NCBI GenBank assembly: GCA_031292015.1
Contig: JARLHY010000052.1
Span: forward strand, 1 to 64,000
DNA length: 64,000 bases
From: Negativicutes bacterium
GTDB taxonomy: Bacteria; Bacillota_C; Negativicutes; Sporomusales_B; JARLHX01
Reading direction: 5' to 3'
The notes beneath the pieces are model-generated. The model did not search any database. It was not told the DNA's origin and saw only the letters and a list, made by a program, of their open reading frames with translations. This document shows positions 16,751 to 26,794 of the stretch, piece by piece. Within the stretch, counting starts at the first letter, position 1, and each line of letters starts with the position of its first letter. Position numbers and translations under genes: made by a program.

Positions 16751-17065
16751 ATGACCAACTTCAGCAGAATCCTTGTTTTCTGTTTGACCGCTGCGTTCTG
16801 TCTGGTTCCCCTGATTGCCTCCGCCGCCGTCCCCCAAAGCGTGAACTTCGCGGGAACCGTCCGCTATGTTGCGCTTGAGGGCGGATTCTGGGGAATTGTC
16901 TCTGCCGAGGGTGCCCACTACCAGCCGATCAATCTGGAACCGGACTTCAAGCAGGACGGTCTCGCGGTACGGGTCGCAGCAACACCGGTCATCCGCCCAA
17001 GTATTCATATGTGGGGCACCACCATCGAAATAACATCCATAACCAAACTGGAAACCGATAAATAA
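16751..17065 (+). CDS. small exported protein, unknown function
   Basis: ATG at 16751 follows AGAGGAGG. The 104-residue product has a signal peptide ending near residue 26 (LIASAA). The mature part is a compact beta-rich domain (FAGTVRYVALEGGFWGIVSA, then HMWGTTIEITSITKL), which suggests a small barrel similar to an OB fold. I do not recognise a named family. It follows the dehydratase gene by 53 bases and precedes a bidirectional terminator, so it is the last gene of the catabolic transcript; a link to that pathway is not evident. Confidence 0.75.
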   Translation: MTNFSRILVFCLTAAFCLVPLIASAAVPQSVNFAGTVRYVALEGGFWGIVSAEGAHYQPINLEPDFKQDGLAVRVAATPVIRPSIHMWGTTIEITSITKLETDK

Positions 17066-17078
17066 CCCCCGAAATCCA

Positions 17079-17111
17079 TAAAAAAGACAGGTCGATAGAC
17101 CTGTCTTTTTT
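17079..17111. terminator. bidirectional terminator between convergent genes
   Basis: AAAAAAGACAGGTC-GATA-GACCTGTCTTTTTT, symmetrical A/T tails. Confidence 0.92.
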
Positions 17112-17135
17112 GCTGAGCAATTCAGGCGACAGTGT

Positions 17136-18776
17136 TTAGAAATTTTCCCTGTCGTCGATTTTAAAGACATTGGCGTGGCGGTCAAGGGATAGGGCAATGT
17201 CGTCGAGGCTGTCGGCCGAGGACCCGATGTTTTTCAGCAGCAGCCTGAGCTTCTGCACCTCGACCTCCAGACTGTTGATTTTGTCTCCGTAGGGAATCGG
17301 CAGATTGGCGGGGTCGACGTCACTATACCTAAAGTCGTGACTCCTGGGGCTCAGGCTGTGGGTTAGCGCTTCGACCCTGTCCAGCAGCGCGTTGAACCGC
17401 TCAAGGTCTTCGTACTGCTTATCGGCGATGGTTCTTTCAATCAACAATTCCAGCCGGAAGAAAGTCTGCTGAAGTTCGTGGATAAGGCTGTTTCCTGCGG
17501 CCAGCGTCTCGGTCTGCTGGGGGGAAGCCCGGCGGAGCATCTCGATGCTGCTCTCGATCCCCTTTAGTGAGCGCTCGGACTCGGTGATATCGATAAGCAG
17601 GCGCTGGGACGCCTCTTTCAACTTGGTGGAGCTCCCCAGAATCCGGCCGATCATCAGGGCGAAATTGTTGAGCATGGCGTTAAAGGCACTGCCCAAGGCC
17701 TTGAATTCATCGTCATGCGAGTAGTCGAGTTTGGCTGAAAGATCGCCGCTCTGAGCCCGGCGCATGGTCTGGACAAAGCCGTTGATCGGCTTGGAAAAAC
17801 TGGAGGAGAGGACAAAAGCAAGCAGAGAAGAGATTCCGACTGCAGCCAGCAGCATAAGTATCAGGCTTTCCGACAGCCGGCGGGTGGTGTTGAAGATCTC
17901 CGACTGATAGGCTCCGGTGACGATGTACCAGTTCCAGGGTTCGTAATAGATGTACTGGGCGATTTTCTTCCGGCCGTCCTGCTCGTAGACGATGGAACCG
18001 TTTTTTCGCTGGAGAATTTCCTGGGCCCAGGGATGCTCGGCAATGTTCTGGCCCTGCAGCGTCGGATGAATGATGAGGGTTCCTTCCGGATCCATGACGA
18101 AAACATAACCCGTGTCGCCGACCACAATGTTCCTGATAGCGTTGATCAGCTCGTACTCCTGCTCCCTGCGGCCAAGAACGAAAGCACCGATCATACCTCC
18201 CGATGCGTCGCGGATCGGCTGGTAAACCGTGGCCCACATCGCGCCCTCGACGTTAGCCCGGCCAAGATAGGGAAGACCCTGGATCAGTCTTTTATAAACC
18301 GGTCCGGCGGGGTCGAGAATAGTGTTCATGATTCGCGAGCCGTCAGGCTTGCGGACATTGGTGCTCACCCGGATAAAGGTATTGCCCTGCAACTGAAAAA
18401 TGGTACAGCCGATATTCTCCTTTTCGATCAGCCTGTCCACCAGAGTGAAATCGCCGGTGATTTTCTGGTTGCCGATCGACCAGGTAGGCAGGCTGTATCC
18501 GGCCAGGTTGACCATATGATCATAATCGAAGGAGCTTGCGCCCCGCAGCCCCAGCTCTTCCGTTAAAAAGGATGCGCTGCTCTGCAGCCACAGCGACAGT
18601 ACTTTCTGCTGAATATCCACCATGTTATAGATGCCTTTATTGATATTGGCAATAGTTTCTTCGTTTTGGCGCGAGATCTTCTCGGAGATCAGATAGTAGC
18701 TGAAGCTGCCGATGATGATCAGAGGAATCACCGAAGCCAGGACAAACCAGATAAACAGGCGGGTGCGGATCCTCAA
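17136..18776 (-). CDS. Cache-HAMP membrane receptor without recognised output domain
   Basis: TTG at 18776 follows GGGAGGAAA. The 546-residue protein has an N-terminal membrane segment (LFIWFVLASVIPLIIIGSFS), a large extracytoplasmic double-Cache-type sensor (about 35-310, ending in YYEPWNWYIVTGAYQSEIF), a second membrane segment (about 315-340) and a HAMP domain (FSKPINGFVQTMRRAQSGDL). The last 170 residues are helical (RSHDFRYSDVDPANLPIPYG and on) but show neither the conserved chemoreceptor signalling tip nor kinase, GGDEF or EAL motifs. It could be a diverged chemoreceptor or a receptor acting through an unlinked partner. It is transcribed away from the sigma54 activator gene. Confidence 0.85.
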   Translation of the reverse strand: MRIRTRLFIWFVLASVIPLIIIGSFSYYLISEKISRQNEETIANINKGIYNMVDIQQKVLSLWLQSSASFLTEELGLRGASSFDYDHMVNLAGYSLPTWSIGNQKITGDFTLVDRLIEKENIGCTIFQLQGNTFIRVSTNVRKPDGSRIMNTILDPAGPVYKRLIQGLPYLGRANVEGAMWATVYQPIRDASGGMIGAFVLGRREQEYELINAIRNIVVGDTGYVFVMDPEGTLIIHPTLQGQNIAEHPWAQEILQRKNGSIVYEQDGRKKIAQYIYYEPWNWYIVTGAYQSEIFNTTRRLSESLILMLLAAVGISSLLAFVLSSSFSKPINGFVQTMRRAQSGDLSAKLDYSHDDEFKALGSAFNAMLNNFALMIGRILGSSTKLKEASQRLLIDITESERSLKGIESSIEMLRRASPQQTETLAAGNSLIHELQQTFFRLELLIERTIADKQYEDLERFNALLDRVEALTHSLSPRSHDFRYSDVDPANLPIPYGDKINSLEVEVQKLRLLLKNIGSSADSLDDIALSLDRHANVFKIDDRENF

Positions 18777-18908
18777 GTCGATTTCCTCCCTTCACAGCGA
18801 AAGCGGCAGTTCAACACGTTAACTACATTATACAATCTTGGCAATATAGGAACAATCTACCGGATATGATAAAATAAAAATAAATAACGGCGATCGGGAG
18901 GTGCCATT

Positions 18909-20267
18909 TTGCGCATACGGTTGGTCATGGACTGTCTGTTCACCATATGTTCCAGCAGAGAACCGGTGCAAGCCGCCGTGCGGAAAATGGCCCAGGAAAA
19001 ACAACCCTATCTTGTAGTCGTCGATGATAAAAACAAATATCGCGGCGTCCTGATGGCTGTGGACATACTGACCGGAGCGGCCGGCACCGATGCCACGGTG
19101 GAGACGTTGGTCCGTTCCATTGCCCCGGTGCAGGAAAACGACCCAATCGCCCTGCTGAAAAAGGCCGACAGTGATTTTATTCCGGTGGTCAACCAGGATC
19201 AAAACGTTGTGGGCATCATCAATCTCAAAAGTCTGCTGGAATATCTGCCGGAGGTGCTGGCCGACGGCGGAAAGTCGCGGACCTTCACCTTCGACCGACA
19301 CCTCAGTTCAAAGTACACCATCGACGATATCATTGGCCAGAGCCGGGAAATACTGCAACTGAAAGAAAAAATCATCGCCGCGGCCAAAACGAAATCCACA
19401 GTGCTGATCCTGGGCGAGACAGGAACAGGCAAGGAACTTGTCGCCCATGCCATCCATCGCCTCAGCGACCGTCGCCATCAGCCCTTTGTCCGGATGAACT
19501 GCGCCACCATTCCCGAGAATCTGCTGGAATCGGAACTTTTCGGCTACGAACCGGGCGCTTTCACCGGAGCGATTAAAGGCGGTCACGCCGGAAAGTTCGA
19601 AACAGCCGACGGTGGCGCCATCTTTCTCGACGAGATCGGCGATATGCCCCAGGCTCTTCAGGCCAAGATCCTGCGGGTGCTGCAGGAGAAGGAAGTGGAG
19701 AAGATCGGCAGTCGCGCCCCGGTGCCTGTCGATGTAAGGGTCATTGCAGCGACCCACTGCAATCTGCTGGAACTGGTGCAGACCGGCAAATTCCGCCAGG
19801 ACCTGTATTACCGTCTCCATGTCATCCCGGTCTATGTTCCGCCCCTGCGTGACCGTCGCGAGGATATCGTTCTTCTGGTGGATTTCTTTTCAGCAAAATT
19901 TACCGCCGAACTTGGGGTGGAGAGACCGCGAATCGAGCGACAGCTGTTGACCGACATGCTCGACTACGACTGGCCGGGCAATGTGCGGGAACTGGCCAAC
20001 GTTCTTGAGGCGGCGGTCAGTATGTCCGGCGGCATCATCACCCGTGAACATTGGCAGCGACCTCCTTTCTCCGGTGATCTGCGGCCGACGGAGCGCTCGG
20101 AAGACGGCTCGCTGCTCAGGTTTCATGCCGATGAGGCTGAACGGGAGGCCATCGTCAGCGCCATCAAACAGTACCGCGGTAACAAGATAAAAATATCCGA
20201 GGCCCTGGGAATATCCCGCAGCAGCCTTTACAACAAGCTGCGAAAATATAATATCGATCTGAACTGA
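18909..20267 (+). CDS. sigma-54 activator with N-terminal CBS pair
   Basis: The product has 452 residues. Two CBS motifs (about 1-55 and 65-115) make a sensory module that usually binds adenosine nucleotides or related ligands. The AAA+ domain carries Walker A GETGTGKE (169-176), GAFTGA (216-221), which contacts sigma-54, Walker [10 protein letters not shown], and DLYYRL. A Fis-type helix-turn-helix ends the protein ([20 protein letters not shown]). I chose the TTG at 18909, which follows GGGAGGTG. A perfect sigma-54 promoter lies 120 bases after the stop, in front of the transporter and CoA-transferase genes, so those are the likely targets. Confidence 0.93.
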   Translation: MRIRLVMDCLFTICSSREPVQAAVRKMAQEKQPYLVVVDDKNKYRGVLMAVDILTGAAGTDATVETLVRSIAPVQENDPIALLKKADSDFIPVVNQDQNVVGIINLKSLLEYLPEVLADGGKSRTFTFDRHLSSKYTIDDIIGQSREILQLKEKIIAAAKTKSTVLILGETGTGKELVAHAIHRLSDRRHQPFVRMNCATIPENLLESELFGYEPGAFTGAIKGGHAGKFETADGGAIFLDEIGDMPQALQAKILRVLQEKEVEKIGSRAPVPVDVRVIAATHCNLLELVQTGKFRQDLYYRLHVIPVYVPPLRDRREDIVLLVDFFSAKFTAELGVERPRIERQLLTDMLDYDWPGNVRELANVLEAAVSMSGGIITREHWQRPPFSGDLRPTERSEDGSLLRFHADEAEREAIVSAIKQYRGNKIKISEALGISRSSLYNKLRKYNIDLN

Positions 20268-20300
20268 CTCTCCTAGTGAGGAGGGTCGGTTATTTTTTTT
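20261..20300 (+). terminator. terminator of sigma-54 activator gene
   Basis: AACTGACTCTCC...GGAGGGTCGGTT with wobble pairs, followed by ATTTTTTTT. Confidence 0.8.
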
Positions 20301-20388
20301 TGCCTGAATGTCAAAATAATTGCACAATAATCCAGCAAATTACACAGCCTGCTTTCAGTCACCTCCCGGAACCAGCGGCCTTTACACT

Positions 20389-20404
20389 TGGCACGGAGCT
20401 TGCA
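20389..20404 (+). promoter_or_regulatory. sigma-54 (-24/-12) promoter
   Basis: TGGCAC-GGAGC-TTGCA matches the consensus TGGCAC-N5-TTGCW exactly, 43 bases before the transporter start. A near-palindrome AATTGC...GCAAATT (20318-20341) about 70 bases upstream could be the activator site. Confidence 0.92.
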
Positions 20405-20446
20405 TTTATAATATGCAACCGGTAAAAAAGTAGGAGGTATGCAAAA

Positions 20447-21679
20447 ATGAACGTAAACCGCTGGCTGGTCCTGTTCGCAAGTTTGGTCATCAATCTCTGC
20501 ATCGGCTCCGCTTATGCCTGGAGCGTCTTCCAACGGCCGCTCATCAGCCTGTTCCAGTGGTCCACCAGCGAGGCGTCGCTGGCTTTCACCCTGTCGCTGT
20601 CCCTGGTGCCGCTGGCCATGATCGTCGCCGGTAAAGTCCAGGATCAGAAAGGCCCCAAATTCGTCATCTTTACCGGCGGCATTATTTTCGGCGCCGGTAT
20701 TATCGGCGCCGGCTTCACCCAATCCCTGACCCACATCTATCTCACCTATGGCGTGCTGGGAGGCATAGGCATCGGCGTAATCTACGCCTGCACCGTGGCC
20801 AACACTGTCAAATGGTTCCCGGACAAACGGGGACTGGCCTCCGGCCTGGTTGTCGCCGGTTTTGGATCAGGAGCAGTGCTTCTTGCGCCCGTCGCCGCCG
20901 GTCTTATTCAGTCATACGGGGTTTTGGCTTCGTTCCAGTATCTGGGTGTCGCCTACCTTGTAACCATTTGCCTGGCCGTTCAGTTCGTCCATGTAGCGCC
21001 GGCCGGCTACAGGCCGCCGGGCTGGACTCCGCCGGCGCCGGCGGCGAACAGCAATTCCCTCGATACAGGCGTTGACAAAGGCTGGAAGGAAATGCTGGCT
21101 GACCCGATGTTCTATGTTTTATGGTGCATGTACACCATCGGTACTATTTCAGGCCTGATGATCATTGGCCACGCCGCCCCCATCGGTCAGGAACTGGTGA
21201 AACTCACCCCGCAAGCCGCCGCCCTGGCCCTTAGTTTTCTGGCCCTGTCCAACGGCATCGGCCGCATAGCCTGGGGCTGGATTTCCGATAAGATCGGCCG
21301 TTACCCGGCCTGCATGGCCATGTATGTTATTATCGGCGTCACCATGTTCATGATCGGCGGGGCTTCCAGCTTCGGCTCGTTCGTCGCCGCGCTGATGGCC
21401 ATCGGACTCTGTTTCGGCGGCTTCATGGGCATATTCCCGTCCATCACCGCCGACATGTTCGGGTCGAAAAACCTGGGTATGAACTACGGTATCATTTTCA
21501 CCGCCTACGGTACGGCGGCGTTTATCGGGCCGCGGCTCGCCGCCCGGATCAAGGAAATCAACAGCGGCGACTATACCCAGGCGTTCCTGATCGCGGCGGG
21601 GCTCAGCATCGGCGGCGTCCTGCTGACCCTTATCGCCCAGTACCGGCGCAAGCGCGTTCAGGCACCGGTGACGGCCTGA
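20447..21679 (+). CDS. OFA-family (OxlT-like) MFS transporter
   Basis: ATG at 20447 follows TAGGAGG. The 410-residue protein has about 12 membrane segments. Its start (INLCIGSAYAWSVFQRPL), the RGLASGLVVAGFGSGAV stretch after helix IV and NGIGRIAWGWISDKIGR in the middle loop are typical of the oxalate/formate antiporter (OFA) branch of the major facilitator superfamily. It is probably a carboxylate importer or exchanger. The first gene behind the sigma-54 promoter, it is followed at once by two CoA-transferase subunits, so the imported acid is presumably activated to a CoA ester. The actual substrate is not determined. Confidence 0.9.
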   Translation: MNVNRWLVLFASLVINLCIGSAYAWSVFQRPLISLFQWSTSEASLAFTLSLSLVPLAMIVAGKVQDQKGPKFVIFTGGIIFGAGIIGAGFTQSLTHIYLTYGVLGGIGIGVIYACTVANTVKWFPDKRGLASGLVVAGFGSGAVLLAPVAAGLIQSYGVLASFQYLGVAYLVTICLAVQFVHVAPAGYRPPGWTPPAPAANSNSLDTGVDKGWKEMLADPMFYVLWCMYTIGTISGLMIIGHAAPIGQELVKLTPQAAALALSFLALSNGIGRIAWGWISDKIGRYPACMAMYVIIGVTMFMIGGASSFGSFVAALMAIGLCFGGFMGIFPSITADMFGSKNLGMNYGIIFTAYGTAAFIGPRLAARIKEINSGDYTQAFLIAAGLSIGGVLLTLIAQYRRKRVQAPVTA

Positions 21680-21710
21680 ACAAACGACATTGATTACAGG
21701 AGGAATTTGC

Positions 21711-22436
21711 ATGAACAAAGTTACGACACTTGATGAAGTCATGGAAAAGGTCCGCGACGGCATGACCATTGGTCTGGGCGGCTTTCTGGGGGTCGGGGCG
21801 CCGCTGAAAGCAGTACAGCAGCTGATTGAACGAAAGATCAAGAACATAACCCTTGTCTCGGTGGTTAACGCCCATCCCCTGGCCGGCGGCAGCTTCGATA
21901 TAGCCCCGCTGTTCAAAAACAGGCAGGTCAGAAAGTTCATCTGTTCCCACAATGGGACTTGCCCGGAAGCTGTGGCGGCCTACCGCGACGGCGATCTGGA
22001 AGTCGAATTTTTTCCAATGGGAACATGGACCGAAAAGCTCCGGGCCGGCGGAGCCGGACTGGGCGGAGTACTGACTCCCACAGGGGTGGGGACGCTGATG
22101 GAGAAAGGCAAGGAAAAGATGACCATCAACGGCAGGGAATATCTGCTGGAAATGCCGCTCAGGGTGGAAATCGCCTTTATCAAGGGCTACCGGGGCGACC
22201 CATACGGAAATATCGAATACCGCGGCGTCTCCTTGAATTCCAATCCGGTACTGGCCATGGCTGCCGACTCCACCGCCGCCGAAGTCGACGAGATCGTTGC
22301 TGTCGGCGACATCCCTCCCGCCAGCGTCGGCACCCCCGGCATCTTCGTTAAAAGCCTCTATCCTGGCTACAGCTATGATGAGCACCAAAAACTGCTTGGC
22401 GACTACTGGGCCAAAGTAGGCCAGCTAAAACTTTAA
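21711..22436 (+). CDS. CoA-transferase family I, subunit alpha
   Basis: ATG at 21711 lies eight bases after AGGAGG; an extension to 21690 contains that site and is rejected. The 241-residue protein shows the family I alpha-subunit features: DGMTIGLGGFLGVGAP near the N-terminus, the SHNGTCPEAV segment and GTWTEKLRAGGAGLGGVLTPTGVGT (positions about 105-130) that forms the CoA site. It pairs with the beta subunit encoded 26 bases downstream to move CoA between an acyl-CoA and a free acid (acetate/acetoacetate or short-chain acid type). Co-transcription with an OFA transporter under sigma-54 control suggests activation of an imported carboxylate. Confidence 0.93.
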   Translation: MNKVTTLDEVMEKVRDGMTIGLGGFLGVGAPLKAVQQLIERKIKNITLVSVVNAHPLAGGSFDIAPLFKNRQVRKFICSHNGTCPEAVAAYRDGDLEVEFFPMGTWTEKLRAGGAGLGGVLTPTGVGTLMEKGKEKMTINGREYLLEMPLRVEIAFIKGYRGDPYGNIEYRGVSLNSNPVLAMAADSTAAEVDEIVAVGDIPPASVGTPGIFVKSLYPGYSYDEHQKLLGDYWAKVGQLKL

Positions 22437-22462
22437 CAGTTAAAACAAGGAGGTAACAGCAT

Positions 22463-23125
22463 ATGGATTACCGGGAGCAGATAGCCCGGCGGGCGGCACT
22501 GGAACTAAAAGACGGGGAAGTGGTGAACCTCGGTTTCGGCATGCCGACAGGAGCGGCCAACTTCATTCCCCCGGGCGTGAACGTTATTTTGCAATCGGAA
22601 AACGGCTGCCTGATGTTTGGCCCCACACCAAAAATAGGGGCTCACGACGCCGATGTCGCCAACGCCGGCGGACAGCCGATAACCCTGAAGACCGGCGCCT
22701 CATTGTTTGACTTGTCGCTATCCTTCTCGATCATCCGCGGCGGTCATGTCGACGCTACGATCCTCGGCGCGCTGGAAGTGGACCAGGAAGGCAACATCGC
22801 CAACTGGGCCATGCCGGTCGCCCCAGGCAAATATTCCCCCGGAATGGGCGGGGCGATGGATTTGTGCGTCGGCGCCCGCAAGGTTGTCGCCGTGCTGCAG
22901 CACACCGACAAAAAAGGGGAATCCAAAATTCTGAAACAATGCACTCTCCCGCTGACCGGAAAAGGGGTGGTGGATGTCATCATTACCGACAAGGCGGTCT
23001 TTCATGTCAACAAAGACGGTTTGGTGCTGAAGGAGGTGGCGGACGGAATGAGCGCAGAGGATATCAGAGCCATCACCGAAGCATCCTTTACCGTAGCCCC
23101 GGATCTTTGCGAATATCGGCTCTGA
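22463..23125 (+). CDS. CoA-transferase family I, subunit beta
   Basis: ATG at 22463 follows AAGGAGG. The 220-residue protein has the beta-subunit landmarks: VVNLGFGMPTGAANFI at the N-terminus, the catalytic Glu in the SENG motif (ILQSENGCLMFGP, near residue 50), and GGHVDATILGALEVDQEGNIANW. The Glu forms the enzyme-CoA thioester. It ends in FTVAPDLCEYRL and is followed by a strong terminator, so the operon is transporter-alpha-beta. Closest in design to acetate/acetoacetate or butyrate-type CoA-transferases; the acyl specificity cannot be assigned by eye. Confidence 0.93.
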   Translation: MDYREQIARRAALELKDGEVVNLGFGMPTGAANFIPPGVNVILQSENGCLMFGPTPKIGAHDADVANAGGQPITLKTGASLFDLSLSFSIIRGGHVDATILGALEVDQEGNIANWAMPVAPGKYSPGMGGAMDLCVGARKVVAVLQHTDKKGESKILKQCTLPLTGKGVVDVIITDKAVFHVNKDGLVLKEVADGMSAEDIRAITEASFTVAPDLCEYRL

Positions 23126-23161
23126 ATCCGGGCCGTATTCGCAAAGATCCTATCGAATAGA

Positions 23162-23201
23162 CGGAAGAAAAGCCCGCGCAGCGCCGCGGGCTTTTCTTCC
23201 G
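23162..23201 (+). terminator. strong terminator after CoA-transferase operon
   Basis: A 17-base-pair hairpin CGGAAGAAAAGCCCGCG/CGCGGGCTTTTCTTCCG (one base offset), internal T-run. Confidence 0.88.
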
Positions 23202-23277
23202 TTCTGCCGCGTAACCATTGGGCCGGCCGGCGACTATAATAATTTAACAGCAAAACTTGATGAAGGAGTAGATTTCC

Positions 23278-23577
23278 ATGGAATCCTCCCTCGCCGAAAG
23301 CCGACAGGCGCTGGTTGATCTGGTGGCGGCAAACCTTCCGGTAAACACCGCTCTATTGTTTCGCCGGGCCAGAAGAATTGCGCTGTGCAACAGCACCCTG
23401 GCCGCGGCCGAAGGCAACGCCATCGCCCTGTTCGCGATGTTCGTACTGCAGGAAATCCTCGCCCAGCAGGCGCTGAACCCGATAGCCAACCTCACCAATA
23501 TCGTCCTGATCACCAATAGTATCGCCGCCCTCAATATCGACATGTCGGTGCTGAGTGTGCCCAATACCAACTTTTGA
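23278..23577 (+). CDS. hypothetical protein, 99 residues
   Basis: ATG at 23278 is preceded by GAAGGAG. The protein is unusually rich in Ala, Leu, Ile and Asn, with hydrophobic helices (EGNAIALFAMFVLQEILAQQ, then LTNIVLITNSIAALNIDMSV) but no charged membrane anchor or signal peptide. I do not recognise the family. It has its own terminator upstream and no partner gene in the same orientation within 300 bases, so it is probably a monocistronic gene. A spore or membrane-associated function is possible but not supported by a motif. Confidence 0.6.
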   Translation: MESSLAESRQALVDLVAANLPVNTALLFRRARRIALCNSTLAAAEGNAIALFAMFVLQEILAQQALNPIANLTNIVLITNSIAALNIDMSVLSVPNTNF

Positions 23578-23862
23578 GATCTGCCGATAACCAGCCCGAG
23601 GAAAAGAGTGACAAAATCGACTGTCGCGGAAAAAGTGAGACTTAACACAACCAGATGGTATAATAAAACCCGGGCCCGCGGCGTAAAACGCCGGCGGGCC
23701 TTTCGCGTTGACGCGGCGGCTTCTCGCAGGATGCCGCAGGTTTAGCAACGGCCGGTTTTGCACATACTATCCATAATAACCACTGGTTTCCAAAATATAA
23801 GCAGTCTTCCGGTGATACTAATTTTCACCGGATTGAAGGGTTTTTCTGCCACAAATCGAAAA

Positions 23863-23878
23863 CTATACCAAGGTATAG
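23863..23878 (+). promoter_or_regulatory. palindrome abutting the patA ribosome binding site
   Basis: CTATACC-AA-GGTATAG, seven-base arms, immediately followed by the GAGGAGGTG binding site of the aminotransferase gene. It could be an operator or a small hairpin limiting translation. Confidence 0.35.
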
Positions 23879-23892
23879 AGGAGGTGCTGGTT

Positions 23893-25146
<1,254 letters not shown>

Positions 25147-25158
25147 GGAGGGTTTTAG

Positions 25159-25596
25159 ATGCCATACGTAGAAGTTACATTGCCGGTAAAGGCCGATCCG
25201 TCGGAGATATATCCCATTCTCAAAGATATGGAGAAATACCCTGAATTCATGCACGACCTTGTCAGTGTGGAAGTCCTGGAACGGCAGGAAGCCGCCACGG
25301 TCACCAAATGGGTGTCCAACGTCGATGGCCGGATCATCCGCTGGACCGAACAGGACATCTTTGACGATGGAAAAATGCATATCGCCTATCGCCAGATCGA
25401 AGGTGATCTGAAGAAATTCGAAGGTGAATGGGTCCTGACCCCCATTGACGGCGGCACCGAAATAAAACTTACCGTGGATTTCGAGTTCGGCATCCCGATG
25501 ATCGCCGGGCTTCTAAACCCGATATTGAAGAAGAAAGTGCGCGTAAACAGTGAAAATATGCTAAAAGCCATCAAAGACCGATTGGAAAACCCTTAA
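25159..25596 (+). CDS. SRPBCC (START/RatA-like) protein
   Basis: ATG at 25159 follows AAGGAGG, 12 bases after the stop of patA. The 145-residue protein has the order of a polyketide cyclase/Coq10-like fold: an N-terminal strand (VEVTLPVKADPSEIYPIL), MEKYPEFMHDLVSVEVLE, central strands and a long C-terminal helix (VNSENMLKAIKDRLEN). Such proteins bind hydrophobic ligands or, in RatA-type members, ribosomes. No specific ligand can be inferred. It is probably translated from the patA transcript. Confidence 0.8.
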   Translation: MPYVEVTLPVKADPSEIYPILKDMEKYPEFMHDLVSVEVLERQEAATVTKWVSNVDGRIIRWTEQDIFDDGKMHIAYRQIEGDLKKFEGEWVLTPIDGGTEIKLTVDFEFGIPMIAGLLNPILKKKVRVNSENMLKAIKDRLENP

Positions 25597-25718
25597 ACGC
25601 CTGTTGTTAAAAATCAGCAAATTCCGTATAATAATCTATAACGCACAAAAAAGGAGGGGACGCTGACTTTCAAGCATACTTATCGTGATCCTGACTGTAT
25701 AATATAATATAGAAGCAA

Positions 25719-25742
25719 ATTTCGCCTAAGCGAAATGGAGGT
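25719..25742 (+). promoter_or_regulatory. 5'-end hairpin touching the htpX ribosome binding site
   Basis: ATTTCGC-CTAA-GCGAAAT (25719-25736) ends directly at GGAGGT (25737-25742). A TATAAT at 25698-25703 would start the mRNA around 25710, so the hairpin would form the very 5' end of the htpX message. Confidence 0.5.
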
Positions 25743-25749
25743 CGGTTGA

Positions 25750-26613
25750 ATGAATTCATTCAAAACAACCATATTATTGGCCGCCTTGACAGGGATACTT
25801 CTGGCTGTGGGCGCGTTTTTCGGCGGGACCCGCGGCATGAGTTTTATGCTGGTGATTTCTATTCTGATGAACTTCGTCAGTTACTGGTATAGCGACAAGA
25901 TCGTCCTCAGCATGTACGGAGCGAGGGAAGTATCGCCCCAGCAGGCGCCGGACCTGATCCGGATGGTTTCCAGCCTGGCCCAGAAAGCCAAATTGCCGAT
26001 GCCGAAAGTTTACATCCTTGACACCGACGTTCCTAATGCCTTCGCCACCGGCCGGGACCCTGAACACGCCGCCGTTGCAGTAACCACCGGAATCATGCGG
26101 GCCCTGACCTTTGAAGAGCTCGAAGGAGTGCTGGCCCACGAACTCGGCCATGTCCGCAACCGCGACACCCTGATCAGCACCGTTGTCGCGACCATCGCCG
26201 GCGTAATCACCATGATCGCCCATATCGCCCAGTGGGCCGCCATCTTCGGCGGACGCAGCGATGATGAGGGCGAAGGTTTCGGTGGAATCCTGGAAATGAT
26301 CTTCCTCATTGTGCTGGCACCATTAGCCGCCACCCTGATCCAGCTCGGTATTTCCCGCTCCCGGGAATACCAGGCCGATGAAACAGGCGGTCTCGTGTCC
26401 GGCAATCCTCTGGCCCTGGCCAGCGCCCTGAAAAAGATCGAATATTACGCTCAGAACCGGGTGTTGCCTGAGGCCACTCCCGCCACGTCCCACATGTTCA
26501 TCATCAACCCCCTCAGCGGCGCCGGGAGTTGGGTGTCCAGCCTTTTCAGCACCCACCCGCCCACCGAGGAACGGATCGCCCGCCTGCAGCAGCTTGCCAA
26601 ACGCGGCCGCTAG
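25750..26613 (+). CDS. htpX: membrane zinc protease HtpX
   Basis: ATG at 25750 follows GGAGGT. The 287-residue M48 protease has two N-terminal membrane segments (residues 5-45), the zinc motif HELGH at 130-134 in [14 protein letters not shown], two further segments (about 145-210) and the third zinc ligand Glu in SREYQADE. It degrades damaged membrane proteins on the cytoplasmic face. It is followed by a terminator and is monocistronic. The short 5' leader has a hairpin next to the ribosome binding site, which might make translation temperature- or stress-sensitive; that is inference. Confidence 0.95.
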   Translation: MNSFKTTILLAALTGILLAVGAFFGGTRGMSFMLVISILMNFVSYWYSDKIVLSMYGAREVSPQQAPDLIRMVSSLAQKAKLPMPKVYILDTDVPNAFATGRDPEHAAVAVTTGIMRALTFEELEGVLAHELGHVRNRDTLISTVVATIAGVITMIAHIAQWAAIFGGRSDDEGEGFGGILEMIFLIVLAPLAATLIQLGISRSREYQADETGGLVSGNPLALASALKKIEYYAQNRVLPEATPATSHMFIINPLSGAGSWVSSLFSTHPPTEERIARLQQLAKRGR

Positions 26614-26621
26614 AGATTTCC

Positions 26622-26652
26622 ACACTCCTGAAACCAGGGGTGTTTTTTTTTA
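26622..26652 (+). terminator. terminator of htpX
   Basis: ACACTCCTG-AAAC-CAGGGGTGT (one wobble) followed by TTTTTTTTT. Confidence 0.9.
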
Positions 26653-26794
26653 CATGAAAAGGCGCGGGAATGGCGGTTGCGCCCACTGTTTTGCACTTTA
26701 TCCGGCCGGTCAGAATATATTGGTTTTGAATATCGATTTCCTGGTGCAAGCCGCCGATCCGTCGGGCGACAGGAGTAAGGAGGTATTGGATGCA

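Noticed and set aside
25649..25692. AAGGAGGGG without a start codon before htpX
   Set aside because: Only a CTG follows at a suitable distance, and the short frame ends in the htpX promoter. Probably chance or an ancient remnant.
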